Of a stretch of DNA of 6,359 nucleotides, positions 1 through 4,496 are shown piece by piece (within the stretch, counting starts at the first letter, position 1; each line of letters begins with the position of its first letter). A program made the translations under genes and the position numbers. The DNA comes from Planctomycetota bacterium (GTDB lineage Bacteria; Planctomycetota; PLA2), in the NCBI GenBank assembly GCA_023150495.1, contig JAKLKT010000186.1, positions 1-6,359 of the forward strand, given 5' to 3'. The notes under the pieces are model-generated. The model did not search any database. It had not been told where the DNA came from and saw only the letters and a program-made list of their open reading frames with translations.

Positions 1-38
1 GGACCCGAATGGCGGCGAAACGGGGGGGGCCCGGGGCC
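1..38. other. G/C-rich sequence after the last gene
   Basis: These 38 bases follow the TAG of the lipoprotein gene. They contain a run of eight G (22-29, plus strand) and two GGGCCC-type blocks that could pair weakly. There is no T-tract on the minus strand, so I do not call a Rho-independent terminator. No CxxCH codons appear in any minus-strand frame here. Confidence 0.4.
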
Positions 39-716
39 CTACTTCGTCGTCTGCGTCCCGAACGCCGGGTTCACCTGGGCGTGCTCCCACCTCGTGGTGA
101 TGTGGCACTTCTGGCAGTTGTTCACCCAGCCGAGCGTCAGGTGCGGCGGGTTGAGCGCCGCCGCGAGGTCGCGCTGGTGGCACGTGAGGCACTCGGTGTC
201 GGTCGGCATGAAGTTCCCGACGCGGGCACCGGGGTGGCACAGGTTGCATGCGACCTCGAGGTGCGCGCCGGTCAGCGGGAAGCGCGTCCGGTTGTGCATC
301 TCGATCTGGCGGATCGGCACCCAGGTGTTCTGCTGGTGGCAGTTCGTGCAGTTCGGGCCGAGGTCCCCGTTGTGGATGTCCTCGTGGCAGCCGGCGCAGC
401 CGCGGGAGTTGAAGACCGAGATCGGGCCGCGGTCGTTGTGGCACCGGAGGCACTTCGCCTGGGCGTGCGCCCCGACGAGCGGGTAGCCCGTCTCCGCCTC
501 GTGGTCGAAGCGGAAGTCCTTTTTCACCTCGTCCCATCGGTCGCCGACGTGGCAGAGCTGGCAGTCCGCGGGGAACGTGTCGTGGGCCACGACCGGCCCG
601 AAGCCCGACCACCAGCGGTGGACCGCCCCGCTGTTGGGCGCGCGGGTGACGCAGGCCGCCACGAGGACCGCGAGCCCGAGAGAGAGGGCGAAGGGGTGTG
701 TCCGGAGGAATCGCAC
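39..716 (-). CDS. Seven-haem lipoprotein c-type cytochrome
   Basis: A 225-residue multihaem cytochrome predicted to be lipid-anchored in the outer membrane as the outer or terminal part of the conduit. The N-terminus has a basic residue cluster, a hydrophobic stretch (about 9-21) and the lipobox VAAC with Cys22 as the acylated residue. There is no Asp directly after the Cys, so retention in the inner membrane by the classical +2 rule is not indicated. CxxCH sites start at Cys 52, 89, 107, 123, 157, 176 and 201: seven haems. Spacing and surrounding residues (GAH....C..CH, CHEDIHNGDL) match the three-haem modules of the upstream 22-haem protein, giving two and one-third modules. The protein stops 20 residues after the last haem site, part-way through what would be a third module. 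It lies ten bases downstream of the barrel gene. Whether it faces outward or inward is not decided by the sequence. Confidence 0.92.
   Translation of the reverse strand: MRFLRTHPFALSLGLAVLVAACVTRAPNSGAVHRWWSGFGPVVAHDTFPADCQLCHVGDRWDEVKKDFRFDHEAETGYPLVGAHAQAKCLRCHNDRGPISVFNSRGCAGCHEDIHNGDLGPNCTNCHQQNTWVPIRQIEMHNRTRFPLTGAHLEVACNLCHPGARVGNFMPTDTECLTCHQRDLAAALNPPHLTLGWVNNCQKCHITTRWEHAQVNPAFGTQTTK
102..563 (-). repeat. Three-haem modules in the lipoprotein cytochrome (two full, one partial)
   Basis: Haem sites 52/89/107 and 123/157/176 form two modules with the same order and spacing as those of the 22-haem protein: 34-37 residues between sites 1 and 2, and 18-19 residues between sites 2 and 3. 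The site at 201 begins a third module that is not completed. The two cytochromes are therefore probably paralogues by module duplication (inference). Confidence 0.7.
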
Positions 717-721
717 GATAG

Positions 722-728
722 CCTCCTC
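722..728 (-). promoter_or_regulatory. Shine-Dalgarno of the lipoprotein cytochrome gene
   Basis: The minus strand reads GAGGAGG, overlapping the stop codon of the barrel gene. The GGAGG core (722-726) is five bases from the GTG at 714-716. It supports that GTG as the start of the lipoprotein gene. Confidence 0.75.
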
Positions 729-2418
729 AGAAGCTCTTCTGGAGCGTCAGCCCCAGGACCCATGTGAACTCGACGTCCCAGACGCGCGTCTCGACGTAGA
801 AGGACACGTCGAAGCCGGACGGCAGGTAGAGGCCTCCGCTCACGCGGATCCTGTGCTGCTGGATGTCGTCCAGGTTGTTCGGGAAGGCGTACTCGTGGTG
901 AAGGGAGTACTCGTAGAAGACCTCCCAGAACCCGCGCGCCTCGTAGAGGCCGTACGAGATGCGGCCTCCGCCCGTGTACTCGTGGTTGCCGATCCCCCCG
1001 AAGCCCGTGATGTCGAAGCGGCTGTTCCGCACGAGGAGGTCGCGCACCTCGATGCCGAGCTCCGCGGCGCCGCCCTCGTCCTGCTCGTCGATCCAGCCGC
1101 TCACGTACCCGTGGACCTGCGCCCCCTCCCGCACCCACCACCAGAAGTTCGTGGCGAGCTTGTCCATGCGGTTGTCCGCGATCTCCGCCGCGGTGATCGG
1201 CGTGAACTCGCCCTGGCGCAGCAGCTCGGGGTACTCGATGTGCTGGTAGGTGACGGTGAAGCCGCTGCCGTCGAGGTAGCGCTTGTTGGCCGTGAGCACC
1301 GCCTGCGTGACGTCCACTCCCGACTTGATGTTGTCGTCGTTCGTGTAGAAGTCGAGCCAGATCGTGCCCGTGAAATCCCAGCCCTTCATGGGCATCCGGC
1401 GGAACTTCACGACGAGCAGGTCGCGGTCGAGGTCCCCCTGGTGCCACGTCTGCTGGAACCCCACGGTCACCGTCAGCTCCTCGCGCGGACCCGAGACCCA
1501 CTGGTAGTAGGCCGCGGCCTGGAAGTCGATGAACGACTGGAAGTCCTGGTCGAGTTCGGGCATGAACCCGGCGCTCACGCCGTACCGGTGGCCGTTCGTG
1601 CGCCGGTGGCCCCACTCGCCGCCGTCGATGATCTCGAACTCCGGCATGCCGTACTGGAGGAACCGGCCGACCTCCCAGCGCGTGGACTCGAAGCGGTTGC
1701 CCCCGTGCACATAGGAGAACCATCGGACGAGGAGGTTCATGTCCTCGGTGTCGTCCACGTTCGTGAAGTAGTCGAGCTCGGCGTTCACCCGCAGGTCGCC
1801 GCCCGTCCCCATCAGGTTCTCGTAGAGCGCGTCGAACCCGCCGCGCAGGTTGATGCTGTCGAGGTCGGCCTCGCTGCCCTGGATCGCTTCGCCGATGAAG
1901 TACGCGCGGCCCGAGAGCCGCCCCGGCCTGTCCTCGGGGCGCACGGGCTTCATCTTCGCGAGCAGGGGCTGGTCCGGCGTGAAGCCCTCGTCCTTGTTCT
2001 CCCAGGGCGGGTGCTCCGGCACCGGCTTCGCCTTCGCCTGCTCCTTCGCCCGCTCCTCCTTCTCCTCGCGCGCGAGCCTCTCCAGCGGGATGAGCACCTC
2101 GCCGCGCGTGCCGGCCGCGGGGACGACCTTGCGGTCGTGCAGCTCGACGACCGCGCTCCGGTCGTCGACGCTCAGCACGGTGCCCGTGTAGGTGCCCCCG
2201 CCGACGGGGTAGAAGAGCACGCGGTCGCCGATCGCGAGGCCGTCCGAGCGGCCGCGGTCGACCGTGACCGCCGCATCCGTGCCGATCGAGCTGACGCGCA
2301 GCTCGACGCGCTCGAGGGCACGGTCCTGCGCGAACGCCGCGGCGCAGAGGAGGAGCGCGAGAAGCGCCCTCGATAGGGATTGGGGAGGTGCCCCGGAACC
2401 CCTTGCTTTGTTGCTCAC
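727..2418 (-). CDS. Outer-membrane beta-barrel protein of a porin-cytochrome conduit
   Basis: Predicted to form the outer-membrane sheath through which cytochromes pass electrons, comparable in role to MtrB, PioB or Geobacter OmbB, though not recognisably their orthologue. It has 563 residues from a GTG that overlaps the upstream stop by four bases. Residues 14-30 are a signal peptide, probably cut after AFA (30). Residues about 36-112 form a beta-rich, SH3/OB-like domain with the turn DRGRSDGLAIGDRV (54-67). A charged Lys/Glu linker (about 115-165) follows. From about 165 to the end, alternating aromatic/polar strands are separated by acidic loops; I count roughly 20 candidate strands. The protein ends LTLQKSF, with the terminal Phe typical of BAM-assembled barrels. 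The mature protein appears to have no cysteine, so it lacks the N-terminal CxxC described for gammaproteobacterial MtrB. The barrel call is strong; the conduit role rests on the two flanking multihaem cytochromes. Confidence 0.86.
   Translation of the reverse strand: MSNKARGSGAPPQSLSRALLALLLCAAAFAQDRALERVELRVSSIGTDAAVTVDRGRSDGLAIGDRVLFYPVGGGTYTGTVLSVDDRSAVVELHDRKVVPAAGTRGEVLIPLERLAREEKEERAKEQAKAKPVPEHPPWENKDEGFTPDQPLLAKMKPVRPEDRPGRLSGRAYFIGEAIQGSEADLDSINLRGGFDALYENLMGTGGDLRVNAELDYFTNVDDTEDMNLLVRWFSYVHGGNRFESTRWEVGRFLQYGMPEFEIIDGGEWGHRRTNGHRYGVSAGFMPELDQDFQSFIDFQAAAYYQWVSGPREELTVTVGFQQTWHQGDLDRDLLVVKFRRMPMKGWDFTGTIWLDFYTNDDNIKSGVDVTQAVLTANKRYLDGSGFTVTYQHIEYPELLRQGEFTPITAAEIADNRMDKLATNFWWWVREGAQVHGYVSGWIDEQDEGGAAELGIEVRDLLVRNSRFDITGFGGIGNHEYTGGGRISYGLYEARGFWEVFYEYSLHHEYAFPNNLDDIQQHRIRVSGGLYLPSGFDVSFYVETRVWDVEFTWVLGLTLQKSF
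2083..2313 (-). other. SH3/OB-like N-terminal domain of the barrel protein
   Basis: Residues about 36-112 of the barrel protein, right after the signal peptide. Short beta strands are joined by Gly/Asp turns (DGLAIGDRV, VGGGTYTGTV, VDDRSAVVEL, GTRGEVLIP). This resembles small beta-barrel domains of periplasmic envelope proteins such as the C-terminal region of FlgT-like proteins. It is separated from the membrane barrel by a charged linker and should therefore lie in the periplasm. The fold assignment is by eye. Confidence 0.5.
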
Positions 2419-4496
2419 CTGTCCCTCCCCCTGGCCCGGAGCAGCTCGTCCGGGGTATGGCAATCCGCGCACTCCCTCGGGACCGGCCGGTACCGGATGA
2501 CGACGACGTCGCCGATCCGCTCCGGCTTGTGGCACTTGTCGCACGGCACGTTGGCGTGCGCCCTCCCGAGGGCGAAGCGCGAGTCGAAGTTGTGCCGGAA
2601 CGCGAGATCCTTGAAGCCGTCGGCGCTCCGGTGGCAGCGGTGGCAGTCGATGCTGCCGTCGATCAGGAACTGGCCCGCGTGCGGGTCCTCGTGGCAGTCG
2701 GCGCAGGCCGAGCCCTTGGCTCTCCCCCACGTGCGGCCGAACTTGTCCGCCTTGCGCAGGGGCGCGTGGCAGGACGAGCAACCCGTCGTCGCGTGCTTGC
2801 CGTCGAGGACGAACCCGGTCCACTTCCCGTGGTCGAAGCCGTCCGGGAAGGTGCGGAAGGACGTCTCCACGTGGCAGCGCACGCAGCCCTCCTTGCCGTC
2901 GACCTTCACGGGCAGCCCCGGCTTGTCGAACTCGCCGCGGTGCGGGTCCGTGTGGCACGTGACGCAGCCCTTCACCTTCCCGTACCGCTTCTCGATCCAC
3001 CCGAACGTGCGGCCCTTCGCGTCGGGCCTCTCGCTCCGCCGGTGGCAGCTCTCGCACGAGCTCTGGGCATGCGCGCCCTCGAGCGGGAACGCCGTCCACC
3101 GCTTGTGGTCGAACCCCTCGGCGGGGACGTCCTTGAACGCGGTCGTCATGTGGCAGCGGGCGCAGGTCCCGGCCGGGTCCTTCGAGAGCTCCTTCGCGAA
3201 GCGGCCGAAGTAGCCCTGGTGCGCGTCCTCGTGGCACGCGTCGCAGATCGACGGCGTGCCGCGGAAGACGCGGGGCTTCTCCTCCTCGGGCGGCTTCTCG
3301 TGGCACTCGTTGCACTCGATCGTCGCGTGCCGTCCCGTCAGCTGGAGCTTCGCGCGCTCGTGCTTCTTGACGTCGAACGCGTGGGGCTCCCAGTGCTGCC
3401 GGTCGTGGCATCCCACGCAGCCCTCGGCCGCGAAGGGCCCCTCGTCGAACTGGCCCCTGTGGATGTCCTCGTGGCACGACTTGCAGTCGTCGGCCCGGCG
3501 GCCGGGGTAGCGCGCGGCGAAGGTGTCCTCCTTGCCCTTCGGCGCGGTGTGGCACTTCTCGCACGCGACCTTGTCATGGGGCGCCGCGAGCGGGAACCCC
3601 GAGCAGGCGTGCTGCTGCGGCGGCATCCGCTTGTGGCTCTCGTCCTTGAACGCGACGTGCTCCGCGACGAGGCAGGCGATGCAGCCCTCCCCGGGCGTCT
3701 TCGAGACGAGAAGCGCGACCCCGTCCGTGAACTCCCCGCGGTGCGGCGACTCGTGGCAGTGCTCGCAGTCGCGCGGGAAGAGCTCGCGGCCCGCCCCGAT
3801 CGCCTCGAGCGAGTGGATCGGGTCGCCCTGCGCGTGGCAGGTGCGGCATTCGACGTCCCCGTGACCCCCCACGAGCGCCAAGTGCTTCTCGTGCCCCTCC
3901 GAGTGGAGCCTATCCCACGCCTCCTGGCCGTGGCACGTGGCGCACGCCTGCCCCATCGTCCCCTTGTGGACGTCCTCGTGGCAGGCCGCGCAGTCCTGCG
4001 TGAGGCCGAGGAAGCGCTTCCCCCCCTCGGGAAGCACGGCAACGTCGGCATTCTTGTGGCACTTGTCGCACGTCTGCTCGAGGTGCTTCCCGCGCATGAG
4101 GTAGCCGATCGTGTCGTGGTCGAACTTGTCCCGGTCCGGGACGCCCGCCTCGGCGAAGCTCAGCTTGTTGACCATCGCGAATCCGGTCCCGCGGTGGTCG
4201 CTGTGGCAGCGCGCGCACTGGACCGCGAGCTCCGGCCGCAGCGTGCCGTGGAGACCGCCGCGCTCCTCGAGCTGCCTTCCGATGTCTCCGTGGCACTCGA
4301 CGCACGAGTCGGTCATGTTGCCCAGCCAGCCGCCGTGGCAGTTCGAGCAGCTGCCGATCCCGACGAGGTCCTTCTCGCGCTCGTGCACGGTCGCGAGGGG
4401 CCCGGGCGAGGTGCGCGTGACGTACCCGACGCCCATGTAGAGCACGACCGCGGCGCTCGCGATCGCGATCCAGGCGCGCGGGTTCCTGAAGGTCAC
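2415..4496 (-). CDS. Membrane-anchored 22-haem c-type cytochrome
   Basis: A 693-residue multihaem cytochrome c, predicted to carry electrons across the periplasm. The GTG start at 4494-4496 is chosen because it overlaps the previous stop (GTGA), follows a good Shine-Dalgarno, and gives a basic N-terminus then a hydrophobic helix (about 9-26) with no clear AxA cleavage site, so an uncleaved inner-membrane anchor is likely. CxxCH motifs begin at Cys 50, 65, 94, 143, 169, 185, 217, 244, 312, 338, 360, 395, 418, 445, 481, 511, 538, 573, 598, 618, 652 and 676: 22 sites. A 23rd, at 272, reads CIACL and lacks the haem-ligand His. From residue 94 on, the protein consists of seven three-haem modules. 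Each has C..CH, then about 32-49 residues with a His-rich stretch (L.G.H), then C..CH, then C..CHEDxHxG. Many extra His residues could be distal ligands, suggesting mainly bis-His haems. The closest named relatives are cytochrome c7/doubled-CxxCH proteins; no specific orthologue is recognised. The stop overlaps the porin start. Confidence 0.93.
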   Translation of the reverse strand: MTFRNPRAWIAIASAAVVLYMGVGYVTRTSPGPLATVHEREKDLVGIGSCSNCHGGWLGNMTDSCVECHGDIGRQLEERGGLHGTLRPELAVQCARCHSDHRGTGFAMVNKLSFAEAGVPDRDKFDHDTIGYLMRGKHLEQTCDKCHKNADVAVLPEGGKRFLGLTQDCAACHEDVHKGTMGQACATCHGQEAWDRLHSEGHEKHLALVGGHGDVECRTCHAQGDPIHSLEAIGAGRELFPRDCEHCHESPHRGEFTDGVALLVSKTPGEGCIACLVAEHVAFKDESHKRMPPQQHACSGFPLAAPHDKVACEKCHTAPKGKEDTFAARYPGRRADDCKSCHEDIHRGQFDEGPFAAEGCVGCHDRQHWEPHAFDVKKHERAKLQLTGRHATIECNECHEKPPEEEKPRVFRGTPSICDACHEDAHQGYFGRFAKELSKDPAGTCARCHMTTAFKDVPAEGFDHKRWTAFPLEGAHAQSSCESCHRRSERPDAKGRTFGWIEKRYGKVKGCVTCHTDPHRGEFDKPGLPVKVDGKEGCVRCHVETSFRTFPDGFDHGKWTGFVLDGKHATTGCSSCHAPLRKADKFGRTWGRAKGSACADCHEDPHAGQFLIDGSIDCHRCHRSADGFKDLAFRHNFDSRFALGRAHANVPCDKCHKPERIGDVVVIRYRPVPRECADCHTPDELLRARGRDR
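2424..2428 (-). promoter_or_regulatory. Shine-Dalgarno of the outer-membrane barrel gene
   Basis: A GGAGG core on the minus strand, inside a longer GGGGGAGGG run, lies five bases upstream of the GTG at 2416-2418. It fixes the start of the barrel gene, whose frame otherwise stays open for over 1 kb upstream through the cytochrome gene. A signal peptide directly after this GTG agrees. Confidence 0.72.
2457..4217 (-). repeat. Seven tandem three-haem protein modules
   Basis: The coding sequence for residues 94-680 of the 22-haem cytochrome is a degenerate protein-level repeat. First-Cys positions by module are 94/143/169, 185/217/244, 272/312/338, 360/395/418, 445/481/511, 538/573/598 and 618/652/676. 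The most recognisable part is the third site of most modules, CHEDxHxGxF or a close variant (for example CHTDPHRGEF, CHESPHRGEF, CHEDPHAGQF). The last module ends with CHTPDE instead. The module lengths differ, so this is old duplication and not recent DNA-level expansion. Confidence 0.8.
3669..3683 (-). other. Degraded haem-binding motif CIACL
   Basis: Residues 272-276 of the 22-haem cytochrome occupy the first haem site of module 3, but the axial His is Leu (codon CTC at 3669-3671, one base from CAC). Both cysteines remain. His280 follows four residues later, and the stretch after it has extra residues, including His296 and Cys298, that have no counterpart in the other modules. Confidence 0.85.

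Noticed and set aside
20..40. Rho-independent terminator after the lipoprotein gene
   Set aside because: GGGCCC blocks are present, but the pairing is short and ambiguous and no T-tract follows on the minus strand.
524..1723. Minus-strand open frame of about 399 codons crossing the barrel/lipoprotein junction
   Set aside because: It is in a different frame from both genes, is Arg/Pro-rich, and has no motif.
577..2376. Long open frame on the plus strand (about 599 codons) opposite the barrel gene
   Set aside because: Its product is dominated by Arg, Val, Ala, Glu and Leu, with no recognisable domain, as expected from the antisense of a GC-rich gene. The minus strand has a signal peptide, barrel pattern and terminal Phe.
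2419..3564. Upstream extension of the barrel frame, which would give a 945-residue protein
   Set aside because: The extension is Arg/Pro/Gly-rich out-of-frame translation of the cytochrome gene. The GTG at 2416-2418 has a Shine-Dalgarno and is followed by a signal peptide.
2457..4217. CRISPR-like or DNA-level tandem repeat
   Set aside because: The periodicity is only at protein level (haem motifs), with diverged codons and variable spacing.
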